The notes: generated by a model from the sequence alone, not told the origin. A stretch of DNA of 63,637 nt from Streptomyces sp. JHA26 (GCF_002005565.1 NZ_BDJC01000042.1:1-63637); one strand, 5' to 3'; counted from the stretch's first letter, positions 53,288 through 61,620 are shown. Program-made: numbers and translations.

Positions 53288-54271
53288 CTACCGCGCGGAC
53301 GTGATCCGCACCGGCCCCGGGCCCCGTTCCGCACCGTGGGTGCCGCCCGCGGCCAGGGGGGACCACGTGCTGTCGGTGTTCCCGGCGGTCCACTGCCGGC
53401 CGGCGTAGGTGACCCGTTCGATGCGCAGCGCGGACGCGTTGGCCACCGCCCAGTGCGCCAGCTGCCAGCCGCGCCGCTCGGCGTCCCGCTCCCCGCCCGG
53501 GCCGGGGCCGTCGTCCACGGGCAGCGTCACGGTCCGCCCGTCGGAGCCGGCGCGGGCGCTCGGGGACGGTGCGGCACCGGACTCCTCCGGGGCGCCCACC
53601 TCCGCGCCGATCGGCTGGAGCACGTCGCGCCCGAAGTCCCGCACGAGCGCCGCACGCACCGCGTCCGGTCCCTCGCCCCGGCGCGTGCCGGGGCGCCCGT
53701 CGCAGGTCAGCGTCGCCGCGGACCGCCCGGTCAGGGCCGCCGCCAGCAGCGCGGCGTCCGGCTCGTGCTTGGCGTACGCGTCGGGGAAGGCGCTGCGCTG
53801 CACGCGCTGCGCGGCGACCGTCAGGGGCAGCCGCGTGTAGCCGGGCACCTCGACCAGGTGGTCGTAGAACACGCCCGCCGAGTACGCCGGGTCCATGATC
53901 TCCTCCGCGCTGCCCCAGCCCTGCGAGGGCCGCTGCTGGAACAGGCCGAGCGAGTCGCGGTCGCCGTAGTCGATGTTGCGCAGCGCGGACTCCTGGAGCG
54001 CGGTCGCCAGGGCGATCGTCACCGCCCGTTCGGGCAGGTTCCGCGCGGTGCCCACCGCGGTGATCGTCGCCGCGTTCACCGCCTGCTCCGGCGTGAACTC
54101 GTAGGCGGTCCGGTCGTCCCCGCCCGAGACGACCCTGCAGCCCGGCGCGCCGGCGCCGCCGGTGACGTACTGGACCGTGAGGTAACCGGCGACCGCGAGC
54201 AGGACGACGAGGGCAGCCCCGGCACGGAGGAGGCGGCCGCGGCGTTTGCGGGTGGTGGTCGGCTCAAGCAC
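53288..54271 (-). CDS. Membrane-anchored lysozyme-like protein
   Basis: 327 aa from GTG 54271. RKRRGRLLR precedes one membrane helix, AGAALVVLLAVAGYLTVQYV; the rest is outside. EFTPEQAVNAATITAVGTARNLPERAVTIALATALQESALRN and GDRDSLGLFQQRPSQGWG have the pattern of a lysozyme or transglycosylase-like fold, with Glu in LQES as the candidate acid and the GLFQQRPS block. The C-terminal region is Ser/Gly-rich, then WQLAHWAVANA. It may act on peptidoglycan; this is by motif only. Divergent to dapE. Confidence 0.78.
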   Translation of the reverse strand: MLEPTTTRKRRGRLLRAGAALVVLLAVAGYLTVQYVTGGAGAPGCRVVSGGDDRTAYEFTPEQAVNAATITAVGTARNLPERAVTIALATALQESALRNIDYGDRDSLGLFQQRPSQGWGSAEEIMDPAYSAGVFYDHLVEVPGYTRLPLTVAAQRVQRSAFPDAYAKHEPDAALLAAALTGRSAATLTCDGRPGTRRGEGPDAVRAALVRDFGRDVLQPIGAEVGAPEESGAAPSPSARAGSDGRTVTLPVDDGPGPGGERDAERRGWQLAHWAVANASALRIERVTYAGRQWTAGNTDSTWSPLAAGGTHGAERGPGPVRITSAR

Positions 54272-54352
54272 GCGTACAAGGTACTGGAGAGTAGGACTTC
54301 CGGTGGGCGAGGTGCGGATGATGCGCGAGGGCACCGCCCACGACCCGGCGGG

Positions 54353-54358
54353 TAGGGT
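54353..54358 (+). promoter_or_regulatory. Possible leaderless -10 box of dapE
   Basis: TAGGGT ends 7 nt before the dapE ATG at 54366; no ribosome binding site precedes the start. Confidence 0.45.
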
Positions 54359-54365
54359 CGACGGC

Positions 54366-55445
54366 ATGGCCGATACCCCGCTTGACCTCACGCTGGACGC
54401 CGCGGAGCTCACCGCGCGGCTCGTCGACCTCCCCTCCGAGAGCGGCTCCGAGAAACCGCTGGCGGACGCGATCGAGAGCGCGCTGCGCGCCCTGCCGCAC
54501 CTGACGGTCGACCGGTACGGCAACAACGTCGTGGCCCGCACGGACCTGGGCCGGGCGGAGCGCGTGATCCTGGCCGGCCACATCGACACCGTGCCGATCG
54601 CCGGCAACGTCCCCTCCCGGCTGGACGAGGACGGCGTCCTGTGGGGCTGCGGCACCTGCGACATGAAGGCGGGCGTCGCCGTGCAGCTGCGCATCGCGGC
54701 CACGGTCCCGGCCCCCAACCGCGACCTGACCTTCGTCTTCTACGACAACGAGGAGGTCGCCGCCGAGCTGAACGGCCTCAAGCACGTGGCCGAGGCCCAC
54801 CCCGAGTGGCTGGAGGGCGACTTCGCGGTCCTCCTGGAGCCGTCCGACGGTCAGGTGGAGGGCGGCTGCCAGGGCACCCTGCGGGTGAAGCTGAGGACGA
54901 CGGGGGAGCGCGCGCACTCCGCCCGGAGCTGGATGGGTTCCAACGCCATCCACGCCGCCGCCCCGATCCTCGCCCGGCTGGCCGCGTACGAGCCGCGGTA
55001 CCCGGTGATCGACGGCCTGGAGTACCGCGAGGGCCTGAACGCGGTCGGCATCACGGGCGGGGTCGCGGGCAACGTCATCCCCGACGAGTGCGTGGTCACC
55101 GTCAACTTCCGCTACGCCCCGGACCGCAGCCCCGAGGACGCCCTCGCCCACGTCCGCGAGGTCTTCGCGGACTGCGGGGTGGCGGAGTTCGTGGTCGACG
55201 ACCACAGCGGCGCGGCCCTGCCGGGCCTGTCCCACCCCGCCGCGGCGGCCTTCATCGAGGCGGTCGGCGGCACCCCGCAGCCCAAGTACGGCTGGACGGA
55301 CGTGTCGCGCTTCTCCGCGCTCGGCGTCCCCGCGGTCAACTACGGCCCGGGCAACCCGCACTTGGCGCACAAGAGGGACGAACGGGTGGAGACGGCGAAG
55401 ATCCTCGCGGGGGAGGAGCGGCTGCGGTCCTGGCTGACGACGTGA
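54366..55445 (+). CDS. dapE: Succinyl-diaminopimelate desuccinylase DapE
   Basis: 359 aa. M20 metallopeptidase family. The first zinc ligand block is LAGHIDTVP, the bridging Asp is in GCGTCDMKAGVA, the catalytic Glu in YDNEEVAAEL, and the dimerisation domain starts ARSWMGSNAIHAAAPIL. PKYGWTDVSRFS and NYGPGNPHLAHKRDE close the active site. It yields LL-diaminopimelate for lysine and the LL-DAP wall of Streptomyces. The order dapE, LOG-family gene, folP2-like gene, tag is shared with Mycobacterium. Confidence 0.95.
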   Translation: MADTPLDLTLDAAELTARLVDLPSESGSEKPLADAIESALRALPHLTVDRYGNNVVARTDLGRAERVILAGHIDTVPIAGNVPSRLDEDGVLWGCGTCDMKAGVAVQLRIAATVPAPNRDLTFVFYDNEEVAAELNGLKHVAEAHPEWLEGDFAVLLEPSDGQVEGGCQGTLRVKLRTTGERAHSARSWMGSNAIHAAAPILARLAAYEPRYPVIDGLEYREGLNAVGITGGVAGNVIPDECVVTVNFRYAPDRSPEDALAHVREVFADCGVAEFVVDDHSGAALPGLSHPAAAAFIEAVGGTPQPKYGWTDVSRFSALGVPAVNYGPGNPHLAHKRDERVETAKILAGEERLRSWLTT

Positions 55446-55553
55446 TCCGGTCCGGGTTTACGCCGCTGCGTTCCGGACATGCTGACGTCCCCCGTACGTA
55501 ACCCGCGTAGATCTACGCTGAGGTGGAACCACCTGCACACGGAGGGAGCGCAC

Positions 55554-56312
55554 ATGCCCACAGGCAACCCGGAGGGCAAGAAGCAGCCGCCCGAGGAGCA
55601 GCGTCTGGGCCCGGTCCTCCGGCGGCGGGGCCAGGTCCAGGAGAGCACCACGGACCAGCGCCTGCTGGACGAGCGTGCCCCCACGGACTGGGTCCACACC
55701 GACCCCTGGCGCGTCCTGCGGATCCAGTCGGAGTTCATCGAGGGCTTCGGCACGCTCGCCGAACTCCCGGCCGCGATCAGCGTCTTCGGCTCCGCCCGCA
55801 CGCCGGTCGACTCACCGGAGTACGACGCCGGCGTCCGGCTGGGCCGCGGCCTGGTGGAGGCGGGCTTCGCGGTCATCACCGGCGGCGGGCCGGGGGCGAT
55901 GGAGGCGGCCAACAAGGGCGCGCTGGAGGCCAAGGGCATCTCGGTCGGCCTCGGCATCGAGCTGCCCTTCGAGCAGGGCCTCAACCCGTACGTCGACATC
56001 GGGCTGAACTTCCGTTACTTCTTCGTCCGCAAGATGATGTTCGTGAAGTACGCCCAGGGCTTCGTGGTCCTGCCCGGCGGCCTCGGCACCCTCGACGAGC
56101 TCTTCGAGGCGCTCACCCTGGTGCAGACCCAGAAGGTCACCCGCTTCCCCATCGTCCTGTTCGGCTCCGCGTACTGGGGCGGCCTGGTCGACTGGCTCCG
56201 GGGCACCCTGGTCGCCCAGGGCAAGGCCGCGGAGAAGGACCTGCTCCTGTTCCACGTCACGGACGACGTGGACGAGGCGGTCGCCCTGGTCTCCAAGGAG
56301 GCGGGCCGCTAG
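55554..56312 (+). CDS. LOG-family protein (TIGR00730), nucleoside 5'-monophosphate phosphoribohydrolase-like
   Basis: 252 aa from ATG 55554 with GGAGGGA upstream. A charged N-terminus of about 55 residues precedes ISVFGSARTP. The family motifs are ITGGGPGAMEAANKGA and LPGGLGTLDELFE (PGG-G-T-x-x-E), the catalytic signature of LOG proteins. Members release free bases from AMP-type substrates; plant homologues activate cytokinins. They are often mislabelled as lysine decarboxylases. The natural substrate here is unknown. Confidence 0.92.
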   Translation: MPTGNPEGKKQPPEEQRLGPVLRRRGQVQESTTDQRLLDERAPTDWVHTDPWRVLRIQSEFIEGFGTLAELPAAISVFGSARTPVDSPEYDAGVRLGRGLVEAGFAVITGGGPGAMEAANKGALEAKGISVGLGIELPFEQGLNPYVDIGLNFRYFFVRKMMFVKYAQGFVVLPGGLGTLDELFEALTLVQTQKVTRFPIVLFGSAYWGGLVDWLRGTLVAQGKAAEKDLLLFHVTDDVDEAVALVSKEAGR

Positions 56313-56383
56313 GGCCCGGGAGCGGGAGAAGGGGCGGCGGGGGCCGGAGGTCCCGCGTCCGCCCCACGGGCCGCGCCCGCCCC

Positions 56384-57256
56384 CTACGCCAGCCCCCGCC
56401 GAGCCACGGCAGGTGCCCGGTGTCCGGCGATCGTCGCCACCATGTCCAGCACCTGCCGCGTCTCCGCGACCTCGTGCACCCGGTACACCCGTGCCCCCAG
56501 CCACGCCGACACCGCCGTCGTCGCCAGCGTCCCCAGCACCCGCTCCTTCACCGGCCGGTCCAGCGTCTCGCCCACGAAGTCCTTGTTGGACAGGGACACC
56601 AGCACCGGCCACCCCGTCTCCACCATCTCCCCGAGCCGCCGCGTCGCCTCCAGGCTGTGCCGCGTGTTCTTCCCGAAGTCGTGCCCGGGATCGATCAGCA
56701 CCGACTCCCGCGGCACCCCCAGCGCCACCGCCCGCTCGGCCAGTCCCAGCGTCACGCCGAGGATGTCGGCCATGACGTCGTCGTACGTCACCCGGTGCGG
56801 CCGCGTCCGCGGCTCGGCGCCGCCGGCGTGCGTGCACACCAGCCCCACCCCGTGCCGGGCCGCCACCTCGGCGAGCTTCGGGTCGACACCGCCCCACGCG
56901 TCGTTCAGCAGGTCCGCCCCCGCCTCGCACACGGCCTCGCCGACCTCGTGCCGCCAGGTGTCCACGCTGATCACGACGTCCGGGAAGCGCCGCCGCACCT
57001 CCGCGACGAACCCCACGGTCCGCCGCGCCTCCTCCGCGGCCGACACCTCGTCGCCGGGCCCGGCCTTCACCCCGCCGATGTCGATGATCGCCGCGCCGTC
57101 GGCCACGGCCTGCTCCACGCGCGCGAGCGCCGGCTCGTCGTGGAAGGTGGCGCCCTGGTCGTAGAAGGAGTCCGGGGTCCGGTTCACGATCGCCATGATC
57201 ACCGGCTCGTGCGCCGCGAACTCGCGCCTGCCCAGCCTGAGCATCCCCTGTGACAT
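56384..57256 (-). CDS. FolP2-like dihydropteroate synthase homologue
   Basis: About 290 aa from ATG 57256; ATG 57244 or 57280 are alternatives. The TIM-barrel start is MAIVNRTPDSFYDQG. The next loop is DIGGVKAGPG, whereas active DHPS has DxGGESTRPG. The C-terminal lysine loop is SLSNKDFVGE instead of the S-R-K-S-F type, while RVHEV is retained. These changes match the actinobacterial FolP2 group; Mycobacterium FolP2 lacks DHPS activity. A true folate role is therefore doubtful. It runs convergent to the LOG gene. Confidence 0.88.
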   Translation of the reverse strand: MSQGMLRLGRREFAAHEPVIMAIVNRTPDSFYDQGATFHDEPALARVEQAVADGAAIIDIGGVKAGPGDEVSAAEEARRTVGFVAEVRRRFPDVVISVDTWRHEVGEAVCEAGADLLNDAWGGVDPKLAEVAARHGVGLVCTHAGGAEPRTRPHRVTYDDVMADILGVTLGLAERAVALGVPRESVLIDPGHDFGKNTRHSLEATRRLGEMVETGWPVLVSLSNKDFVGETLDRPVKERVLGTLATTAVSAWLGARVYRVHEVAETRQVLDMVATIAGHRAPAVARRGLA

Positions 57257-57475
57257 CTCCTCGTCCCTACCGTTCCTCACGTCCCGCTCCGGCTCCGGCT
57301 CCGACGTCCCGCCCTTCGGCGTCCGTCCGCGTCCTGGGACCGCCTGCGATCCCGACTGTCAGACTCGCATGGCACGATCGGACCCGACACAACCGACTAC
57401 GATCCAACCAGCCGACGCGATCCGTCCGACGGACCAGGCGATCGCAGCGCTCGTTCCGACCATGGGGGCCCAGCG

Positions 57476-57829
57476 ATGGTCATGTTCCTCTTCCTCGTCG
57501 TCGCGCTCGCCGTCGTGGTCGCCGCGGTGACGCTCGCCGTGGTGAGCGGCGGGGACAGCGGGCCGCTGCCCGAGGCCGAACCCGAGCGGCTGCGGGACTT
57601 CCTGCCCCCGGACCGCCCGGTGGCCCGCGCGGACGTGGAGCGGCTCCGCTTCCCGCTCGTCCTGCGCGGCTACCGCATGGCGGACGTCGACGACGCCCTC
57701 GGCCGCCTCGGCGCCGAGCTCTCCGAGCGCGACGCCCGCATCGCCGACCTGGAGTCCGCCCTGGCGGGCGCCCGGGCCGCCGCCCACCACGTCTCCACGG
57801 AGAAGCCGGACCAGGAGGAGCAGCAGTGA
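57476..57829 (+). CDS. Membrane-anchored DivIVA-domain protein
   Basis: 117 aa. One N-terminal membrane helix, FLFLVVALAVVVAAVTLAVV, then an acidic linker. The DivIVA-type motif is FPLVLRGYRMADVDDALGRLG, followed by a coiled coil (LSERDARIADLESALAGAR). It would sit at the membrane and could bind polar or septal complexes. It overlaps tag by 4 bases, so they are cotranscribed. Confidence 0.85.
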   Translation: MVMFLFLVVALAVVVAAVTLAVVSGGDSGPLPEAEPERLRDFLPPDRPVARADVERLRFPLVLRGYRMADVDDALGRLGAELSERDARIADLESALAGARAAAHHVSTEKPDQEEQQ

Positions 57830-58410
57830 GCGCCGGCGAGGCCGTCACCGGCCCGGACGGCGCGCCGCGCTGCCCCTGGGCCCTGTCCGCCGCGGACTAC
57901 GTGACGTACCACGACGAGGAGTGGGGCCGACCGGTCCACGGCGACGACGCCCTGTTCGAGAGGCTCAGCCTGGAGGCCTTCCAGTCCGGTCTGTCCTGGA
58001 TCACCATCCTGCGCCGCCGCCCCGGTTTCCGCGCCGCCTTCGCCGGCTTCCGGATCGCCGAGGTGGCGGCCTTCACCGACGAGGACCGCGAACGGCTGCT
58101 CGCCGACCCGGGCATCATCCGCAACCGCGCCAAGGTCGACGCGACCCTCGCCAACGCGCGCGTGCTGGCCGGGTGGGCCCTCGGCGAGCTGGACGAGCTG
58201 ATCTGGTCCCACGCCCCCGACCCGGACGGCCGCCCGGTGCCGAAGACCCTCGCCGACGTCCCGGCCGTCACACCGGAGTCGACGGCCCTGTCGAAGACCC
58301 TGAAGAAGCGGGGCCTGCGCTTCGTGGGCCCCACGACGGCGTACGCGCTGATGCAGGCGTGCGGACTGGTCGACGACCACCTGGCGACCTGCGTGGCCCG
58401 ACGGACGTGA
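57826..58410 (+). CDS. tag: DNA-3-methyladenine glycosylase I
   Basis: 194 aa from GTG 57826, with AGGAGGAG upstream. PRCPWALSAADYVTYHDEEWG carries the first zinc ligands, Cys and His, and the second pair is in DDHLATC. The substrate-pocket block FERLSLEAFQSGLSWITIL and KKRGLRFVGPTTAYALMQACG match Tag. It removes 3-methyladenine from alkylated DNA. The last residues after HLATCVARRT are short. Confidence 0.94.
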   Translation: MSAGEAVTGPDGAPRCPWALSAADYVTYHDEEWGRPVHGDDALFERLSLEAFQSGLSWITILRRRPGFRAAFAGFRIAEVAAFTDEDRERLLADPGIIRNRAKVDATLANARVLAGWALGELDELIWSHAPDPDGRPVPKTLADVPAVTPESTALSKTLKKRGLRFVGPTTAYALMQACGLVDDHLATCVARRT

Positions 58411-58453
58411 GCGACGCGGGCGGGGCGACCGCGACCGCCCGCCCGCACCGGGC

Positions 58454-59257
58454 TCAGCGACCCAGGTACACGGGCTTCTCCTTGTCGACGAACGCCCGCA
58501 CCGCGATCCCGTGGTCCTGTGACGCCCCGGCCCGCGACTGCAGCTCGTCCTCCTTCTCCAGCGTCTCGGAGAGCGAGTGCGTCAGCCCGTACGCCATCGC
58601 CTCCTTCAGCGCCGCGTAGGCCACCGTCGGCCCCTCGGCCAGCGCCCGCGCCGTCCGCTCGGCCTCGGCGCGCAGGTCGGCGGCCGGGACGACCCGGTTG
58701 GCGATGCCCAGCTCGTAGGCCTCCTGGGCCTTGACGCTGCGCGGGAACAGCAGCAGGTCGGCGGCGCGCCCGGGGCCGACGACGCGCGGCAGCGTCCAGG
58801 AGACGCCCGAGTCGGCGGTCAGCGCGACGCCGGCGAACGACGTGTTGAACGCCGCCGTCTCCGCGACGATCCGGTAGTCCGCGGCGAGCGCGAAACCGAA
58901 GCCCGCCCCGGCCGCCACCCCGTTCACGGCGGCGACCACCGGCTTGGGCGCCTCGGCCAGCGCCCGCACGATCGGGTTGTAGTGCTCGCGGACCGTGCTC
59001 ATGGTCCGGCCCTCACCCGTCTCCCGGTCGGCTGCCAGCAGTCCGATGTGCTCCTTGAGGTCCTGGCCGACGCAGAACGCCCGGTCCCCGGCCGCCGTGA
59101 GCAGCACCGCCCGCACGGCGTCGTCCGCCGCGGCGGACCGCGCCGCGTCCCGGAGCGCGACCTTCGCCTCGATGTTCAGCGCGTTCATCGCCTCGGGACG
59201 GTTCAGCGTGATCGTCGCGAGCCCGTCGCTCACCTCGTAGAGCACGGTGTCGGCCAT
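58454..59257 (-). CDS. Enoyl-CoA hydratase/isomerase-family protein (PaaG-like)
   Basis: 267 aa. Crotonase fold: LATITLNRPEAMNAL at the start, the oxyanion-hole glycine stretch VNGVAAGAGFGFALAADY, and LTADSGVSWTLPRVVG, where PaaG-like isomerases carry Asp-Ser-Gly instead of the usual hydratase pattern. AFVDKEKPVY is near the end. It acts on acyl-CoA, perhaps in a fatty-acid or aromatic route. Convergent to tag. Confidence 0.9.
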   Translation of the reverse strand: MADTVLYEVSDGLATITLNRPEAMNALNIEAKVALRDAARSAAADDAVRAVLLTAAGDRAFCVGQDLKEHIGLLAADRETGEGRTMSTVREHYNPIVRALAEAPKPVVAAVNGVAAGAGFGFALAADYRIVAETAAFNTSFAGVALTADSGVSWTLPRVVGPGRAADLLLFPRSVKAQEAYELGIANRVVPAADLRAEAERTARALAEGPTVAYAALKEAMAYGLTHSLSETLEKEDELQSRAGASQDHGIAVRAFVDKEKPVYLGR

Positions 59258-59465
59258 GGAAATCCCCTCCGCGTCGCGGCTTGTGTCTGCAGGACAGCAT
59301 GACGGAGATCACCGATGGCGGACCGTCGCGGGGATGTGACCTGCGTCAAAGAGTTCCGGTCCGTATCCATTCGGCGGAAGTGGGGCGGGGCGCGCAGTAT
59401 CGCAGCCACATCGCCGAATTGAGTGGTTTTGCTCGCGCGCGTTGCCCAAGCGATGCAGACCGATG

Positions 59466-59496
59466 TTGGTCATCGGGTCCTGGGATGCGGGATAAT
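59466..59496 (+). promoter_or_regulatory. Candidate promoter of the DUF3117 transcript
   Basis: TTGGTC at 59466-59471, a 19-nt spacer and GATAAT at 59491-59496. The -10 is among the best in the window; the spacer is slightly long. Confidence 0.5.
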
Positions 59497-59508
59497 GGAG
59501 GGGAAGCA

Positions 59509-59577
59509 ATGTGTTCGATGCCGGTGTCGCGCGTTCCGTGCCGGACTGCGCGTGCCCTCACGGGCCGTCGGCGGTGA
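59509..59577 (+). CDS. Possible 22-aa leader peptide
   Basis: ATG 59509 is preceded by GGAGGGG at 5 nt. It encodes MCSMPVSRVPCRTARAL, ending GRRR, with two cysteines. It stops 31 nt before the DUF3117 ATG and lies just downstream of a good -10 box, so it would be the first frame on the mRNA. Leader-type regulation is possible but unproven. Confidence 0.4.
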   Translation: MCSMPVSRVPCRTARALTGRRR

Positions 59578-59608
59578 CGGTGAGCTGGTATCAGGAAGGG
59601 GAACGAGC

Positions 59609-59776
59609 ATGGCGGCCATGAAGCCGCGGACGGGCGATGGCCCGCTCGAGGTGACCAAGGAGGGGCGGGGCATCGTCATGCGCGTTCCGCTCGAAGGCGG
59701 CGGTCGACTCGTCGTCGAGCTGACCCCCGACGAGGCCGACGCGCTCGGCGACGCCCTCAAGAAGGTCGTCGGCTGA
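59609..59776 (+). CDS. DUF3117 small conserved protein
   Basis: 55 aa from ATG 59609 with GGAAGGGGA upstream. The sequence MKPRTGDGPLEVTKEGRGIVMRVP and LTPDEADALGDALKKVV is characteristic of this actinobacteria-wide family, which also lies near tag in Mycobacterium. The function is unknown. It ends in a strong terminator. Confidence 0.93.
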   Translation: MAAMKPRTGDGPLEVTKEGRGIVMRVPLEGGGRLVVELTPDEADALGDALKKVVG

Positions 59777-59801
59777 CGCGCAAGCGACCATACCCGTTCA
59801 G

Positions 59802-59840
59802 TCGCCCCGGTGCCGTACCTGGCACCGGGGCGATTGTTTT
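59802..59840 (+). terminator. Rho-independent terminator after the DUF3117 gene
   Basis: A perfect 13-bp stem (59802-59814 with 59821-59833) and a 6-nt loop, followed by TTGTTTT. Confidence 0.92.
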
Positions 59841-59962
59841 CCGGGTTTTCCTCCGGATTTCCGGGTTTCCCCGGGCATTCCCGGGGCGTTTTCACGGTGC
59901 CGGCCACAACTTCCCGGGACCGGTCACCGCTTCCCGGTGCCGGCCGTCGCCGTCCGCTCCGG

Positions 59963-60595
59963 CTACCGCTTCACCGCGCACAGCAGCCCGTCGCCCACCG
60001 GCAGCAAGGACGGCACCAGCTCCTGGCTCTCCCGCACCGCGCGCAGCACCTCCCGCAGCCGCAGCACCTCGGTGGGCTGCGGTCCGGAGTCGATCGTCCT
60101 GCCGGTCCCGAAGACGCCCTCGAAGGCGACGAGACCCCCCGGACGCAGCAGGCGCAACGATTCGGCGAGGTAGTCCAGGTACTCCAGCCGGTCGCCGTCG
60201 CAGAAGACGAGGTCGTAGCCGGCGTCCGCCAGCCGGGGCAGGACGTCCAGGGCGCGGCCCGGGATGAAGCGGGCCCGGTTGCTGGCGAAGCCCGCGGCCC
60301 GGAAGGCCTGCCGGGCGAACTGCTGGTGCTCCGGCTCCGGGTCGACGGTGGTCAGCACCCCGTCCGGCCGCATGCCCTGCAGCAGGTGGATCCCCGACAC
60401 CCCGCAGCCGGTACCGATCTCCGCGACCGCCTTGGCGTCCACGGCGGCGGCGAGCAACCCGAGCGCCGAGCCCGTGCCGGGCGTCACCGAGCGCAGGCCC
60501 GCCTCGCGGGCCCGGTCGCGCGCCCAGAGCAGCGCGTCGTCCTCGGCGACATAGGCGTCGGCGAACGCCCAGCTCGTCTGCCGGTTGCCGGTAAT
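59963..60595 (-). CDS. SAM-dependent O-methyltransferase, apparent ATT start
   Basis: About 210 aa if translation begins at ATT 60595. AGGAG stands 6 nt before that codon. Upstream the same frame has no ATG, GTG or TTG. The first such codon inside is GTG 60487, which would remove the conserved N-terminal helices TSWAFADAYVAEDDALLW. SAM-binding motif I is VAEIGTGCGVSGIHLL, DLVFCDGDRLEYLDYL gives the metal-ligand Asp, and GGLVAFEGVFG follows. It fits the class I O-methyltransferases such as Mycobacterium Rv1220c, also placed beside sigE. Convergent with DUF3117, divergent to the sigma gene. The substrate is unknown. Confidence 0.85.
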   Translation of the reverse strand: MTGNRQTSWAFADAYVAEDDALLWARDRAREAGLRSVTPGTGSALGLLAAAVDAKAVAEIGTGCGVSGIHLLQGMRPDGVLTTVDPEPEHQQFARQAFRAAGFASNRARFIPGRALDVLPRLADAGYDLVFCDGDRLEYLDYLAESLRLLRPGGLVAFEGVFGTGRTIDSGPQPTEVLRLREVLRAVRESQELVPSLLPVGDGLLCAVKR

Positions 60596-60629
60596 GACCC
60601 TCTCCTGTCCCCGTCGTTGCCTCGGCGTG

Positions 60630-60659
60630 ACTGTATCCGTTGCCGTCGGGAACTCGCAG
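60630..60659 (-). promoter_or_regulatory. Candidate housekeeping promoter of the methyltransferase
   Basis: On the minus strand, CTGCGA (60654-60659), an 18-nt spacer and TACAGT (60630-60635). Transcription would start near 60623, about 28 nt before the ATT, which leaves no room for a further upstream start. Confidence 0.45.
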
Positions 60660-60674
60660 ATGGGACCGGTCGTT
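60649..60674 (+). promoter_or_regulatory. Candidate ECF-type autoregulated promoter of the sigma gene
   Basis: GGAAC (60649-60653), exactly 17 nt, then CGTT (60671-60674). This matches the ECF sigma consensus of the SigE type (GGAAC, CGTT). It overlaps the methyltransferase promoter on the other strand. Confidence 0.65.
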
Positions 60675-60834
60675 CGAAGGGGTACGGGAAGACACGATCG
60701 AGCGACCGGGACGGCGACGGGGGCGGCGGATGGGCAAGGGCACCGAGCAAGTGCTGACGCAGCCGTACGAGCGGTACGAGCTCAGATCAAATTCTCGTAA
60801 AACCGCTTATCCGGAGCTAACGGGCGAGGTGGCT

Positions 60835-61620
60835 ATGGTAGGGGCCCCACTGGACACCACCAGAGCCGACAGAGGAGGTGCGGCCGTACCTGTGGATCGG
60901 GGAGGAGTGCTGCGGCGCTTTCTCGGATCGGCGGGCAGGCCGAAATCCGTGAACGACACCGCTGCTGACCACAGCCACGCCACCGGCCCCGCCTCGGGAC
61001 CCGCCCAGACCGCGACCTTCACCAGCGACGCGGACGGGCAGGCGTGGACTCCGCCCACCTGGGAGGAGATCGTCAGCACGCACAGCGGCCGGGTCTACCG
61101 CCTCGCCTACCGCCTCACCGGCAACCAGCACGACGCCGAGGACCTCACCCAGGAGGTCTTCGTCCGCGTCTTCCGGTCCCTGTCGACCTACACCCCGGGC
61201 ACCTTCGAGGGCTGGCTGCACCGCATCACCACCAACCTGTTCCTGGACATGGTGCGCCGCAAGCAGCGCATCCGTTTCGACGCGCTCGGCGACGACGCGG
61301 CCGAGCGGCTGCCCAGCAAGGACCCCAGCCCGCAGCAGGTCTTCCACGACGCCCACTTCGACGCGGACGTCCAGCAGGCGCTGGACACCCTCGCCCCCGA
61401 GTTCCGCGCCGCCGTCGTCCTGTGCGACATCGAGGGGCTGTCGTACGAGGAGATCGCCGCGACCCTCGGCGTCAAGCTCGGCACCGTCCGCTCCCGCATC
61501 CACCGCGGCCGCTCCCAGCTGCGCAAGGCCCTCGCGCACCGTTCCCCCCGGGCGCGCGCCGAGCGCCGCTCCTTCGTGGCCCGTGTTCCCGCACTGGGAG
61601 GAGGGGGCACGAGCGCGTGA
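60835..61620 (+). CDS. sigE: ECF RNA polymerase sigma factor, SigE-like
   Basis: About 261 aa from ATG 60835, with GAGGTGG close upstream; ATG 60730 in frame is an alternative. Residues to about 75 are variable. Sigma region 2 is VYRLAYRLTGNQHDAEDLTQEVFVRVF, with GWLHRITTNLFLDMVRRKQR for promoter melting and -10 binding. Region 4 is LDTLAPEFRAAVVLCDIEGLSYEEIAATLGVKLGTVRSRIHRGR for the -35. It is followed by an overlapping zinc-type anti-sigma gene and an htrA-like gene, the order of sigE, rseA, htrA in Mycobacterium. The symbol refers to that homology, not to S. coelicolor SigE (SCO3356). Probably responds to envelope stress. Confidence 0.92.
   Translation: MVGAPLDTTRADRGGAAVPVDRGGVLRRFLGSAGRPKSVNDTAADHSHATGPASGPAQTATFTSDADGQAWTPPTWEEIVSTHSGRVYRLAYRLTGNQHDAEDLTQEVFVRVFRSLSTYTPGTFEGWLHRITTNLFLDMVRRKQRIRFDALGDDAAERLPSKDPSPQQVFHDAHFDADVQQALDTLAPEFRAAVVLCDIEGLSYEEIAATLGVKLGTVRSRIHRGRSQLRKALAHRSPRARAERRSFVARVPALGGGGTSA

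Larger units (their letters stand above)
59258..59608. other. Region upstream of the DUF3117 gene
   Basis: 351 bp between divergent genes. It holds a promoter candidate at 59466-59496 and a 22-codon frame at 59509-59577 with a good ribosome binding site. No other gene is visible. Confidence 0.5.
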
